In this document: positions 38,221-46,612 of the stretch, one piece after another
Layout: every line of letters begins with the position of its first letter
Numbering within the stretch: position 1 is the first letter of the stretch
Source: Mycobacterium sp. E3198
Lineage (GTDB): Bacteria > Actinomycetota > Actinomycetes > Mycobacteriales > Mycobacteriaceae
Direction: 5' to 3'
Length of the DNA: 64,000 nt
Assembly: GCF_001667015.1 (NCBI RefSeq)
Contig: NZ_LZIS01000001.1
Coordinates: forward strand, 62,001-126,000
Translations under genes and position numbers: made by a program
The notes under the pieces: model-generated
The model's database searches: none
What the model saw: only the letters and a program-made list of their open reading frames with translations
Told to the model about the DNA's origin: nothing

Positions 38221-39512
38221 TGCTCAGGACAGGGATCGCCACCCGGGTGAACGGGGCGCCACCGCCCGAGGTGCCGCTCGCCGACATCCATCTCGAGTCG
38301 CTCGAGTTCTGGGGCCGCGGTGACGACTACCGCGACGGCGCGTTCGCCACGTTGCGCCGCGAGGCGCCGCTGTCGTTCTGGCCCGCCGTCGAGTACGAGG
38401 GCTTCGAGGCCGGCAACGGCTATTGGGCGCTGACCAAGCTGGACGACGTGCACTACGCGAGCCGTCACCCGGACGTCTTCAGTTCCGCAGGCGGCATCAC
38501 GATCGGTGACCAGATGCCGGAGTTGGCCGAATACTTCGGTTCGATGATCGTGATGGACGATCCGCGACACCAGCGGCTGCGCTCGATCGTCAGCCGGGCG
38601 TTCACCCCGAAGGTGGTGGCGCGCATCGAGGCCTCGGTGCGCGAGCGGGCGCACCGGCTGGTGGCATCGCTGATCGCCAACCACCCCGACGGCGAGGCCG
38701 ACTTGGTCAGCGAGCTCGCCGGGCCGCTGCCGTTGCAGATCATCTGCGACATGATGGGGATCCCCGAGGAGGACCATCAGCGCGTATTCCATTGGACCAA
38801 CGTGATTCTCGGGTTCGGCGACCCGGACCTGTCAACCGATTTCGCGGAGTTCACCCAGGTTTCGATGGACATCGGCGCCTACGCCACCGCGCTGGCCGAG
38901 GATCGCCGCGTCAACCACCACGACGACCTGACGTCGAGCCTGGTCGAGGCCGAGGTCGACGGCGAGCGGCTGACGTCGCAGGAGATCGCGTCGTTCTTCA
39001 TCCTGCTGGTGGTCGCGGGCAACGAGACGACGCGCAACGCGATCAGCCATGGGGTGCTGGCGCTGTCGCGCTACCCCGACGAGCGGGAGAAGTGGTGGGC
39101 CGACTACGACGCACTGGCCCCCACCGCTGTCGAGGAGATCGTGCGGTGGGCCTCCCCGGTGGTCTACATGCGGCGCACCCTGACCCGGGACGTCGAGCTC
39201 AGCGGCGTCACGATGGCGGCCGGCGACAAGGCCGCGCTGTGGTACAACTCGGCCAACCGCGACGAGTCAAAGTTCGCCAACCCGTGGATGTTTGACGTGG
39301 CCCGCGACCCCAATCCGCATCTGGGCTTCGGTGGTGGCGGCGCGCATTTCTGCCTGGGCGCCAACCTGGCGCGCCGCGAGATCAGGGTCGTGTTCGACGA
39401 GCTGCGGCGCGAGATCCCCGACATCGTCGCGGTCGAGGAGCCCTCGATGCTGCTGTCGCAATTCATCCACGGCATCAAGAGGCTGCCGGTCGCGTGGACT
39501 CCCAGGAGCTGA
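38220..39512 (+). CDS. cyp124: Cytochrome P450 CYP124, methyl-branched lipid hydroxylase
   Basis: A 430-aa P450 highly similar to CYP124A1 (Rv2266), which omega-hydroxylates methyl-branched fatty acids, phytanic acid and cholesterol-type side chains. The I-helix reads VAGNETTRNA, the ExxR pair is EEIVRWASPV, and the haem Cys is in FGGGGAHFCLGANLAR. Start is the ATG at 38220, overlapping the upstream stop, giving MLRTGIATRVNG as in the orthologue; the GTG at 38208 is less likely. Needs a ferredoxin and reductase, not encoded here. A small secreted protein gene follows. Confidence 0.95.
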   Translation: MLRTGIATRVNGAPPPEVPLADIHLESLEFWGRGDDYRDGAFATLRREAPLSFWPAVEYEGFEAGNGYWALTKLDDVHYASRHPDVFSSAGGITIGDQMPELAEYFGSMIVMDDPRHQRLRSIVSRAFTPKVVARIEASVRERAHRLVASLIANHPDGEADLVSELAGPLPLQIICDMMGIPEEDHQRVFHWTNVILGFGDPDLSTDFAEFTQVSMDIGAYATALAEDRRVNHHDDLTSSLVEAEVDGERLTSQEIASFFILLVVAGNETTRNAISHGVLALSRYPDEREKWWADYDALAPTAVEEIVRWASPVVYMRRTLTRDVELSGVTMAAGDKAALWYNSANRDESKFANPWMFDVARDPNPHLGFGGGGAHFCLGANLARREIRVVFDELRREIPDIVAVEEPSMLLSQFIHGIKRLPVAWTPRS

Positions 39513-39517
39513 GACTT

Positions 39518-39946
39518 TTGAAAAGGTTCGTTGTGGGCGTCGTGTTGGCCGTCGCCGCAGTGACTTTGGCGCCCACCGCCCACGCCGGCATGGTGCTCGG
39601 CAACTACAAGCTGAACACCAACCGCGACCCTGGGCACGAGTGGCTGTGGTCGGTGCGGCAGTGCGTCGACGGCCCGCCGGGATGCGTGCACGTGTCGGCG
39701 GTTCCGCAACCCAACGGGCAGGCCGCGCCGTACGACGGCAATGCGTATCTGTCCGACGGCCGCTACACGCTGGCCGTCGACGTGCCCGACGGCGTGCGGT
39801 GCGTGGTCGCGTTCTTTCCCTCGCATGACGTGTATTCGTGGGACGCGGTGACGTTAGCCGGTCAGGTGGAGTCGACGTTCGCGACGGGTTGCGGCGGGTC
39901 GCCGGGCGGGGTGAACACCTACCCCTTCTCGCTCCAGCGCTGGTAG
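39518..39946 (+). CDS. Small secreted protein, unknown function
   Basis: A 142-aa exported protein. The signal peptide LKRFVVGVVLAVAAVTLAPTAHA ends at a normal AHA-G cleavage site. The mature part has four Cys (CVDGPPGC, VRCVVAF, ATGCGG), so two disulfides are likely, and a Trp-rich start HEWLWSVRQ. TTG at 39518 is chosen because AGGAG (39504-39508) sits 9 nt upstream and the signal peptide then starts correctly; a GTG at 39494 inside cyp124 is an alternative. Possibly in the cyp124 operon. No family recognised. Confidence 0.75.
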   Translation: MKRFVVGVVLAVAAVTLAPTAHAGMVLGNYKLNTNRDPGHEWLWSVRQCVDGPPGCVHVSAVPQPNGQAAPYDGNAYLSDGRYTLAVDVPDGVRCVVAFFPSHDVYSWDAVTLAGQVESTFATGCGGSPGGVNTYPFSLQRW

Positions 39947-39991
39947 CCGCTCACCTGTTCTCCCGCCTTTTCGCGACAGGCCCCCTTTTCT

Positions 39992-40053
39992 CGCGAGCAG
40001 ACACAAAATCGCACGATTGCGCCTGCTCCTGTGCGATTATGCGTCTGCTCGCG
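39992..40053. repeat. Inverted repeat E (GAGCAGACACAAAATCGC family)
   Basis: Arms 39992-40014 and 40031-40053 (23 nt, 2 mismatches) around a 16-nt loop. The first arm contains GCGAGCAGACACAAAATCG, which is also present unchanged in repeat F at 49893. It lies between two genes of the same strand and is not associated with any coding sequence, so it looks like a dispersed mycobacterial intergenic palindrome. Confidence 0.8.
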
Positions 40054-40090
40054 GGGAAGGTGCCCAAGCTCGCGGGTCTACGCTGACCCC

Positions 40091-40630
40091 GTGACCATTC
40101 CCGCGTTCCCCGCTCCCGAGGTGCTCGCCGCCCGCGAGAAGCTCGTGCTCGACCACTTCCACGACGAGGTCCGCCAGGACTGGGACGACGTGCTGGCGAC
40201 CTTCCCGCATCCGCGCTACGAGCTGATCCCGCAGATGGTCGTCCACGACGGCGACGAGGCGGTGCGCGGCTACTACGTCTACACCCGGACCGCGTTCCCC
40301 GACCAGGACCACGAGATCATCGCGCTGCGGCACAGCGCCGACGCGGTGATCGTCGAGTTCTGGCTGATGGGCACGCACCGCGGGTATCTCGGCAAAGTCC
40401 CGCCGACCGGCAGCCGGTTCCGCGTCCGGATGACCGCCTACTTCGTGTTCGACGACACCGAAACCCTTGTCTGCGAACGCATCTACTTCGACACGCTGAC
40501 CATGATCAAGCAGCTGCTCGGCGGGCTGGACATGAAGAAGCCGGCGAACTGGTTGCTGGCCGCCCGCTGCGCGCGCGGCTTCCTGTCGATGTCGTCGGAA
40601 AAGCCCGACCCCGCACTGACTTCCGCGTAA
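40091..40630 (+). CDS. SnoaL-like/NTF2-fold protein
   Basis: A 179-aa protein with the pattern of SnoaL-like polyketide-cyclase or ester-cyclase relatives: GYYVYTRTAFPDQDHEIIALRH, then VIVEFWLMGTHRGYLGKVPPTGSRFRVRMTAYFVFDD (quoted in parts: VIVEFWLMGTHRG, PPTGSRFRVRMTAYFVFDD). The fold forms a cone that binds small ligands; a few are enzymes. GTG at 40091 follows directly after the palindromic repeat region. It is a single gene converging on the HAD gene. Substrate unknown. Confidence 0.75.
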   Translation: MTIPAFPAPEVLAAREKLVLDHFHDEVRQDWDDVLATFPHPRYELIPQMVVHDGDEAVRGYYVYTRTAFPDQDHEIIALRHSADAVIVEFWLMGTHRGYLGKVPPTGSRFRVRMTAYFVFDDTETLVCERIYFDTLTMIKQLLGGLDMKKPANWLLAARCARGFLSMSSEKPDPALTSA

Positions 40631-40671
40631 ACCGCGGCGATGCGGGTCCGACTGACCGGGTCGGCGCGCCG

Positions 40672-41379
40672 CTAGCGCCCGAGTTGTGTTGCGAGGTCGA
40701 GGAAGTCGGCCGCGTTGATGTCGAACTCGTCCGAGTAGGCCACGTCGGCGTCGCCGTCGGCACCGAATTCCAGCGGCCGCGCGACGAAGGCGGTCGCGAA
40801 GCCCAGCCGGCCCGCCGCGCGGATGTCGTACTTGTGGCTGGCCACCATCATGATCTCGGCGGGATCCAGCCCGAGGTAGCTCGCGGCCAGGCGATAGATC
40901 GCCGGATCTGGCTTGAACACCCCCGCCATCTCCGCGGCGAACACCGCGTCCCAGGGCAGGCCCGCGCGCTTGGAGAGGTTGACCACCGCGGACACGTCGG
41001 CGTTGGACAGCGTGGCCAGCGTGTAGATGCCCTTCAGCCGCGTCAGCCCGGGCACCGCGTCGGGCCACGGCCGCAGCCGTTGCCAGGCCAGGGTGAGCTC
41101 GTCGCGGTCGGCGTCGGAGAAACCCGCGACGCCGCAGTCGTCCAGGACGGTGTCGAGCGCGCGGCGATACACCGAGTGCACCGAAACCCATCCGCTCCCC
41201 TGAGCGGCCCCCAATGCCGCGAAGTAGCTTGCGCGCCAACGCCGCACGAGGTCGCCCCAATCGGCGTCCGGGTGCCGCCCCGCGCTGATCCGCGCCGCCT
41301 CGTCGCGCACGGTTGAATGAAAATCCGTCGCCGTGCCCTGCACGTCGAACAAGAGCGCCTTGACCACAAGCCTCATCAT
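40672..41379 (-). CDS. HAD-superfamily hydrolase, haloacid dehalogenase type
   Basis: A 235-aa HAD hydrolase of the type II haloacid dehalogenase group. Motif 1 is [12 protein letters not shown] (nucleophile Asp), motif 2 is LATLSNAD, the conserved Lys is in [12 protein letters not shown], and motif 4 is [14 protein letters not shown]. It could be a dehalogenase or small phosphatase. Two ATGs (41379 and 41376) are possible; no clear ribosome binding site precedes either. Divergent from the DUF202 pair across 59 bp. Confidence 0.85.
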   Translation of the reverse strand: MMRLVVKALLFDVQGTATDFHSTVRDEAARISAGRHPDADWGDLVRRWRASYFAALGAAQGSGWVSVHSVYRRALDTVLDDCGVAGFSDADRDELTLAWQRLRPWPDAVPGLTRLKGIYTLATLSNADVSAVVNLSKRAGLPWDAVFAAEMAGVFKPDPAIYRLAASYLGLDPAEIMMVASHKYDIRAAGRLGFATAFVARPLEFGADGDADVAYSDEFDINAADFLDLATQLGR

Positions 41380-41438
41380 GCAGGCTAAAATCTGCGGCGT
41401 CGAAACGCTTGACCTTCCATGCCGAGGCGAGGTACTTC

Positions 41439-41792
41439 GTGGCCGAACCGGAACAGCGCGAGCCCGACTATCGATTCACCCTCGCCAACGAGCGCACGTT
41501 TCTGGCCTGGCAGCGCACCGCGCTGGGGCTGCTCGCCGCGGCGGTCGCCCTGGTGCAGCTGGTGCCGGAGCTGACCGTCCCCGGCGCGCGGCGCGTGCTC
41601 GGCGTCGGGCTCGCGGTGCTGGCCACGCTTACCAGCGGGATGGGCCTGTTGCGCTGGGAACAGGCGGATCGCGCCATGCGGCGCGGCGATCCGTTGCCCC
41701 GCCATCCCACGCCGGCCTACCTCGCGGTGGGCCTCAGCCTGGTCGGGCTGGTGGCGCTCGGGTTGGTGATCGCCAAGGCGGTCATCGGTTGA
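41439..41792 (+). CDS. DUF202 membrane protein, first of a tandem pair
   Basis: A 117-aa inner membrane protein of the DUF202 (YidH-like) family: [23 protein letters not shown] is the diagnostic first segment (quoted in parts: [23 protein letters not shown]), followed by helices at about 45-65 and 90-115. GTG at 41439 has GAGGCGAGG upstream; an extended TTG start at 41409 is possible. Its stop overlaps the start of the second DUF202 gene (TTGA), so they are translated together and may form a heteromer. Function of the family unknown. Confidence 0.82.
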   Translation: MAEPEQREPDYRFTLANERTFLAWQRTALGLLAAAVALVQLVPELTVPGARRVLGVGLAVLATLTSGMGLLRWEQADRAMRRGDPLPRHPTPAYLAVGLSLVGLVALGLVIAKAVIG

Positions 41793-42109
41793 GCGATGAT
41801 CGGCCGCCTTCGGGTCAGGCCGCGGACAGGACGACGCTGGCGTGGACGCGAACGTCGTTCGCCTTCCTGGCCAACGGCGCGCTGTTGATGATCAGAAACC
41901 TGCATGGCCACGTCGGGCCGACGGCGTTCATCCCCGCGTTGCTCGCCGCCGCCGTGGCGTTGGGCACTTACGCGATCGCGATGAAGCGCCAGCGCACGCT
42001 GCAGCAGTGGCCCATGCCCACACGGATCACTCCTCGCCACTCGGTGCACGTCATCGGGACGGCCGTGCTGGTGCTCATCGTCGTGACGACGGTCGCCCAG
42101 CTGGTCTAA
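41789..42109 (+). CDS. DUF202 membrane protein, second of a tandem pair
   Basis: A 106-aa protein with three hydrophobic segments: [32 protein letters not shown] and [19 protein letters not shown]. It starts [23 protein letters not shown], the usual DUF202 opening (TLAWTRTS). The start is a TTG at 41789 that overlaps the stop of the first DUF202 gene by 4 bp. Tandem DUF202 pairs recur in actinobacteria, often near stress or redox genes. Easy to miss because of its short length and TTG start. Confidence 0.75.
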   Translation: MSDDRPPSGQAADRTTLAWTRTSFAFLANGALLMIRNLHGHVGPTAFIPALLAAAVALGTYAIAMKRQRTLQQWPMPTRITPRHSVHVIGTAVLVLIVVTTVAQLV

Positions 42110-42195
42110 CGCTGCGCCCCCCGCCCCAGGAAATATGCGTCAAATGCCAGCAATTTCCCAGGTTTGGGACGCGTTTGGGTGGGGATTTTTGCCGC

Positions 42196-42930
42196 ATGAT
42201 TGCACGTCACATCACCCGTTTCCTTGTTGCCGCAGCAGTCGCGGCGACGGGCCTCAGCGCCTCCGTCCTCGCGCCTGCCCTACCCCAAGCCTCCGCGCGG
42301 TGCCCGGCCGTGCAGGTGGTGTTCGCCCGCGGCACCGGTGAGCCACCCGGTGTCGGCCCGACCGGACAGGCGTTCGTCGACGCGCTGCGCTCGCGCGTCG
42401 GCGGGCGGTCGCTCGACGTCTATCCGGTCAACTACCCCGCCAGCGACCAGTGGGACACCGGCGTGGACGGCATCAAAGACGCCGGCTTCCATGTCGAAGA
42501 CATGGCCAGGACCTGCCCCAACACCAAGATGGTGCTCGGCGGCTACTCCCAGGGCGCGGCCGTGATGGGCTTCGTCACCTCGGCCGCCGTGCCCGACGGC
42601 GTCGATCCCGCCACGGTGCCGAAACCGATGGACCCATCGGTGGCCGACCACGTGTCGTCGGTGGTGCTCTTCGGCCTGCCGAACGTGCGGGCCATGAACT
42701 TCCTCGGTCAACCGCCGGTCGCCATCGGCCCGCTGTACCAGCCGAAGACCATCAAGGTGTGCGCCACCGAGGACCCGGTCTGCTCGGACGGGCTGAACTT
42801 CGCCGCGCACAACACCTACGCGGACGACGCCAGCATGGTCGACAAGGGAGCCGACTTCGCGGCCGGCCGCCTCAACGGCAGAACCGGCGCGACCACCGTC
42901 GACGCACCCCACGGAGGGTTCGGCAGCTGA
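42196..42930 (+). CDS. Secreted cutinase-like serine esterase
   Basis: A 244-aa Culp-family protein. The signal peptide spans about residues 1-34 (FLVAAAVAATGLSASVLAP ... QASA). The catalytic Ser is in GGYSQGAAVMG, the Asp in CATEDPVCSDG, and the His in NFAAHNTYADD, with Cys pairs typical of cutinases. Mycobacterial Culps are cell-wall lipases or phospholipases rather than plant cutinases. ATG at 42196. It converges on the amidase gene, leaving only 8 bp. Which of the several Culp paralogues it equals is not clear. Confidence 0.92.
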   Translation: MIARHITRFLVAAAVAATGLSASVLAPALPQASARCPAVQVVFARGTGEPPGVGPTGQAFVDALRSRVGGRSLDVYPVNYPASDQWDTGVDGIKDAGFHVEDMARTCPNTKMVLGGYSQGAAVMGFVTSAAVPDGVDPATVPKPMDPSVADHVSSVVLFGLPNVRAMNFLGQPPVAIGPLYQPKTIKVCATEDPVCSDGLNFAAHNTYADDASMVDKGADFAAGRLNGRTGATTVDAPHGGFGS

Positions 42931-42938
42931 GCCGCTCG

Positions 42939-43715
42939 CTAACCCGCCGGGGCCTTGGCGTTCAGGAACGCGACGATCCCCTGCGTGACGGCCGCGGCGT
43001 ACCTGGCCCGCCCGTCCGGGCTTTCCATCCGGGCGGCCTCCTCGGCGTTCTTCATGTTGCCCAACTCGACGAGGACGGCCGGATAATCGGCGAGGTTCAG
43101 TCCCGCGAGGTCGGCGCGCCCATACAGGCCGTCCGAGCCGATGTAGGTGCTTGGGTGAAAACCGGCCTGCACCAAGGCATCCCGCATCGTGCGCGCCAAC
43201 TGCACCGACGCGCCGGACTGGGAGTCGTTCAGCGGCGGCGCGGAGTAGTTGACGTGGAACCCCGAGCCGGACGGCGGCCCGCCGTCGGCGTGGATGCTCA
43301 CAATCGCGTCCGGGCGCATCGCGTTGGCCAGCGCCGCGCGTTCATCGACGCAGGGGCCCGCGGAGCCGTCGTTGTCCCTCGACAGCTGGGTGCGCACGCC
43401 CATCGAGTTGAGCTGACCGCTGATCAGCCCGACCACCGCCCAAGTGAACGCGTGCTCGGGGTAGCCGTCGTCGGCCGCGGTGCCCGAGGTGTTGCACTGC
43501 TTGGTGCCGCCGCGGCCGTTGGGCACCTGCCGGCTGGTCGAGGCGTCGTTCACCGCGTTGTGGCCCGGGTCGAGGAACACCCCCATCCCCGCGATGCCGG
43601 CGCCCGCGGCTGGGGCGTCGACCAGCGCGCTGACACCGAGCAGGGCCGGCGCGACGGCGGCGCATCTCAACACGTCGCGCCGTGAAAGGGATCGCAGCCG
43701 GCCGGGGTCGCTCAC
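42939..43715 (-). CDS. Tat-exported N-acetylmuramoyl-L-alanine amidase
   Basis: A 258-aa amidase_3 zinc enzyme that cleaves the peptide from the glycan in peptidoglycan, resembling Rv3717 (Ami1) but in an unrelated genomic position. Conserved segments: GVFLDPGHNAVNDAS (first His), GYPEHAFTW (zinc Glu), VSIHADGGP, and VLVELGNMKN (catalytic Glu). The N terminus has a twin-arginine signal, SLSRRDVLRCAAVAPALLG, ending in AGAG. The GTG start at 43715 overlaps the stop of the upstream membrane gene (GTGA). Likely a second amidase with its own export route. Confidence 0.9.
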   Translation of the reverse strand: MSDPGRLRSLSRRDVLRCAAVAPALLGVSALVDAPAAGAGIAGMGVFLDPGHNAVNDASTSRQVPNGRGGTKQCNTSGTAADDGYPEHAFTWAVVGLISGQLNSMGVRTQLSRDNDGSAGPCVDERAALANAMRPDAIVSIHADGGPPSGSGFHVNYSAPPLNDSQSGASVQLARTMRDALVQAGFHPSTYIGSDGLYGRADLAGLNLADYPAVLVELGNMKNAEEAARMESPDGRARYAAAVTQGIVAFLNAKAPAG

Positions 43716-44050
43716 TCGCGCAAGGGTAACAATCGCCGCACCCGACCCCGCTCCGGATAGAGATAGTGCATCAGCTGGGCGCCCTCGACGCCGTAGATGC
43801 CGCGGTCGTCGCCGCGCAGCACCCAGCGGTGCTGCTGATCGGCGCGGAAGCGCACCGCGGCCCGATCGGCCGCCCGGAACTCGGCGCGACTGCGGCCCTC
43901 CCGCACGATCGCCCGCACCAGGAAGAACAGGCCGACCACCGCCGCCGCCCCGGCGATCAACCAGATCAGCTTGATGATGATCCAGATGATCAGCGCCACC
44001 ACCAACAACGCGCCGAGCCCGCCACCGGAGTTCGCCCTCGAACCGCTCAT
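43712..44050 (-). CDS. Small membrane protein upstream of the amidase
   Basis: A 112-aa protein. Residues of about 12-45 are one long hydrophobic stretch (LGALLVVALIIWIIIKLIW and [17 protein letters not shown]), likely two membrane passes, followed by a basic, soluble tail HRWVLRGDDRGIYGVEG. The start is ATG 44050. The stop overlaps the amidase start by 4 bp (GTGA), so the two are co-translated. It could anchor or regulate the amidase, which is inference from the coupling only. The family is not recognised. Confidence 0.72.
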   Translation of the reverse strand: MSGSRANSGGGLGALLVVALIIWIIIKLIWLIAGAAAVVGLFFLVRAIVREGRSRAEFRAADRAAVRFRADQQHRWVLRGDDRGIYGVEGAQLMHYLYPERGRVRRLLPLRE

Positions 44051-44079
44051 GCACACACGGTAAAAGGACCCACTGACAT

Positions 44080-45324
44080 TTACGGCTCGTCGACCGCGGC
44101 CGCCAGCGCGGCGCCGACGCTCTTCAGGAACGTCGCCGGCACGCTGTAGCCGCAGGTCACCATCCGCAGCCTGCCCTCGTAGGTGGCGATCCCCGTGACG
44201 TATTCGCCCTCGGTCTGGCTTTGCACCACCGGCCCCCACACCGCCGTGGGACGCAGCGGGCCCGTGCCGTCGAGGTTCTGCACGCCGAGGTTGCTGATCA
44301 GCATGTCGAACGGGCACGTGCGGCTGAACAGCTCCTCGGCGTGGCCGACTTCGGCGTCGACCGCCATCGCCTCCCGGACGGCAAGCGACGCGGTGAGAAT
44401 CCCGCGCCCCGACCTGGCGGCCTCGAGGTGCGCGGTCGTCGCCCGCGCCTGCTCCCAGAACGGCGCGCCGTCCCACGGCGACAACCCCGTCCACGTCGAC
44501 TGGATGTAGAGCCCGCAGTCCTCCTCGACGCCGACCAGCGCGCGGAAGTTGATGGGGTTGAGCACCCGCACGAAGTCTTCGCCGCGCCCGGTGGAGCGCA
44601 CCCGGCACATCGCCACCACCATCGCCGCGTGCACCGTGGTGCGTTCGGCGCGGCATCGCTCGACCAACCCGGCGGTGTCCGCGGCCGTCATGGCCAGTGC
44701 GTGCACGTTGGTCAGGGCGCCGTCGAAGGGGCGGATGGTGGTCGGCGTTCGCATCCGCGGATCGGCGGGCAGCTCGGACGGGTCGAACGGTTCGACGGTC
44801 CCGAGCGTGCGATCGACGACGCGCTCCTGCGCTTGCGGCACAAGCAGATTCGGCAAGTCCCGGCCGTTGAGCGCAGCGAGCACGTCGTTGAGTACGAACA
44901 CCGAAGACATCCCATCGGCGATGGTGTGGTCGAACGTCAGCAGCAGCGCGCTACTTCCGGGACCCTGCAGCAGCGACGCCCGCATCAGCGGCGCGCGCGA
45001 ACGGTCGAACGGCCGGCTCAGCTCCTCGGCCGCGGCGGCCGCCCACTCCTGGCCGCGGCGGACCGTCAACTCGATGGGTGCGTCGGTCGCCGCGCGATAG
45101 AAGCCAAGGCGGCTGCCGGGACGGTCCTCGACGTGCACTGACAACAACGGGTGTCGCCGCTGCGCCGCCGCGAGCGCCGGCCGCAACCGGTCGGCGGTGA
45201 GCACTTCGCCGAACTCCGCCACCAGCAGGAAGTGAGCGGGATTGCGCTCGCTGTAGCGGTAGAAAAGCCGTTCCATGGCGCCGACGGGACGAACGCTTCT
45301 GATCACCAAGTCTCCAAACGTCAT
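44080..45324 (-). CDS. Condensation-domain acyltransferase, PapA/WES-like
   Basis: A 414-aa protein of the chloramphenicol-acetyltransferase/condensation superfamily. The catalytic motif reads FDHTIADGMSS (DHxxxDG with Asp replacing the first His). It begins VRPVGAMERLFYRYSERNP, as in mycobacterial polyketide-associated (PapA-like) and wax-ester-type acyltransferases, and ends with a SAM-free beta sheet region. Likely transfers an acyl group onto a lipid alcohol. ATG at 45324. No PKS or mmpL gene is adjacent, so the product cannot be assigned. Codirectional with the small membrane gene 29 bp downstream. Confidence 0.8.
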   Translation of the reverse strand: MTFGDLVIRSVRPVGAMERLFYRYSERNPAHFLLVAEFGEVLTADRLRPALAAAQRRHPLLSVHVEDRPGSRLGFYRAATDAPIELTVRRGQEWAAAAAEELSRPFDRSRAPLMRASLLQGPGSSALLLTFDHTIADGMSSVFVLNDVLAALNGRDLPNLLVPQAQERVVDRTLGTVEPFDPSELPADPRMRTPTTIRPFDGALTNVHALAMTAADTAGLVERCRAERTTVHAAMVVAMCRVRSTGRGEDFVRVLNPINFRALVGVEEDCGLYIQSTWTGLSPWDGAPFWEQARATTAHLEAARSGRGILTASLAVREAMAVDAEVGHAEELFSRTCPFDMLISNLGVQNLDGTGPLRPTAVWGPVVQSQTEGEYVTGIATYEGRLRMVTCGYSVPATFLKSVGAALAAAVDEP

Positions 45325-45596
45325 TGGGCACTGCGACACCACGCACACGGGCCCGGCCGGCACTCGGTTCACCCCGCCGCGCGAAATCGCCTGAGGCCGG
45401 ACAAAATTCATCAGCGTGTAACACACGGCCCGCCATGTCGATGCCGATGTAACGAGTTTGAGCCGCGAACCAACAACGCGGGCTACCTGAATGAGTCATC
45501 TTTCCCACGAATCGGGACAACCCCCTGGCCGCGGCCGAAGCCAAGGACTCGCCGGACCCCTTGTCAGGGCTACCCTGACGTCGTACCGTGATTCGG
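45325..45596. other. Intergenic region between divergent genes
   Basis: About 270 bp separating the acyltransferase from the zinc-finger gene. No gene is convincing. The right end contains the dyad described at 45563; the rest holds nothing I can identify beyond ordinary promoter space for two genes. Confidence 0.5.
45563..45579. promoter_or_regulatory. Dyad operator before the zinc-finger gene
   Basis: Perfect palindrome GTCAGGG-CTA-CCCTGAC, 17 nt upstream of the ATG at 45597. The TACCCT inside it (45571-45576) also fits the -10 consensus, so binding here would block transcription. The adjacent gene encodes a helix-turn-helix protein and may control itself. Confidence 0.5.
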
Positions 45597-45959
45597 ATGA
45601 GTCCCGCCGTCAAGACCGCGCAGGTGTGGTGTTCGTTCTGCGGCAAGTCCAACACCGAGGTCGACAAGCTGGTCGCCGGCCCGGGCGTGCAGATCTGCAA
45701 CGAGTGCATCGACCTGTCCCAGGCCACCATCGACGAGTACCGCGACAAGCCCATCGAACTTCGATTGCCGATCTGGGAGTCGTGGAGCGACGAGCAGATG
45801 CTCGAGCACATCCCCCGCATGGCCGTGGTGGCCCAGCAGGTCGAGGCCGACCTGCGCTCGTGGGTGCGCGAGCTGCGTCGCCGCGGGATCACCTGGGCGA
45901 AGATCGGCCAGACGCTGGGCATCACACGCCAGTCGGCGTGGGAGCGCTTCTCCGACTAG
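45597..45959 (+). CDS. ClpX-type C4 zinc finger protein with HTH
   Basis: A 120-aa protein in two parts. The N terminus is the zinc-binding domain of ClpX ([10 protein letters not shown] and [16 protein letters not shown], four Cys), but no AAA ATPase follows. Residues of about 90-118 form a helix-turn-helix, [22 protein letters not shown]. It may therefore be a small DNA-binding regulator rather than a chaperone subunit. Start ATG at 45597, or GTG at 45588. Its stop shares CTAG with the convergent enoyl-CoA hydratase gene. Comparable small zf-C4_ClpX proteins occur in other actinobacteria. Confidence 0.85.
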   Translation: MSPAVKTAQVWCSFCGKSNTEVDKLVAGPGVQICNECIDLSQATIDEYRDKPIELRLPIWESWSDEQMLEHIPRMAVVAQQVEADLRSWVRELRRRGITWAKIGQTLGITRQSAWERFSD

Positions 45960-46612
45960 ACGTTCGTCAACGCCCGCGCCGCCGCGCGGAACATGGTCTG
46001 CTTGATCGCTCCGAGCGTGCCGGGATCCTTGCCCGCCAAGGGGCGCAAGAGGTCGGTCGCCGCGGCGGTCACCTGTCCCTCGCCCGCAGTGGCGTCGACG
46101 ATCCCGAACTCGGCGGCGTCCGCCCCGCCGAACCGCCGCCCTGTGGTCATCGACGCGACCGCGGCGCGCGGGGTGAGCTTGGCCTGGATCAGCGCGGCCA
46201 TGCCGTCGCTGAAGGGAATGCGGATGTCGACCTCGGGGAAGCAGAAGTAGCCGCGGTCGGCGCGCATCACCCGCACGTCGTGGGCCATGGCCAGCATGGC
46301 GCCGGCGCCGAACGCGTGCCCGGTGACCGCGGCGGCGGTCGGCGCCGGGAAGGTCAGGACGCGCGCCAGCAGGGCCTGCACCCGCGCGACGTAATCCTGC
46401 CCCTGCTCGGCGTGGGCGCCCAGCCAGTCCAGGTCCAGTCCGTTGGTGTAGAACTTGGCGCCGCCGACGGTGACCAGGCCCTGCGCGCCGGATTTCTCGA
46501 CGTCGTCGAGGTGCGCGTTGACGGCGTCGAGAAACTCTGGCGAGAAACGGTTTTCGTCGTCGCCGAGGTTGACGACGGCGATCTTGTCGTCCCAGGTCAG
46601 TGTCGGTGTCAT
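45956..46612 (-). CDS. Enoyl-CoA hydratase/isomerase family protein
   Basis: A 218-aa crotonase-fold protein. The oxyanion-hole segment [12 protein letters not shown] and the second loop [20 protein letters not shown] are present; the usual catalytic Glu in the GxGxEL context is replaced (the [13 protein letters not shown] region holds an acidic pair). It may act as an isomerase or hydratase on acyl-CoA. Start ATG at 46612, overlapping the TetR stop (ATGA), so the regulator and enzyme are one operon. It ends on the CTAG shared with the zinc-finger gene. Confidence 0.85.
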   Translation of the reverse strand: MTPTLTWDDKIAVVNLGDDENRFSPEFLDAVNAHLDDVEKSGAQGLVTVGGAKFYTNGLDLDWLGAHAEQGQDYVARVQALLARVLTFPAPTAAAVTGHAFGAGAMLAMAHDVRVMRADRGYFCFPEVDIRIPFSDGMAALIQAKLTPRAAVASMTTGRRFGGADAAEFGIVDATAGEGQVTAAATDLLRPLAGKDPGTLGAIKQTMFRAAARALTNV

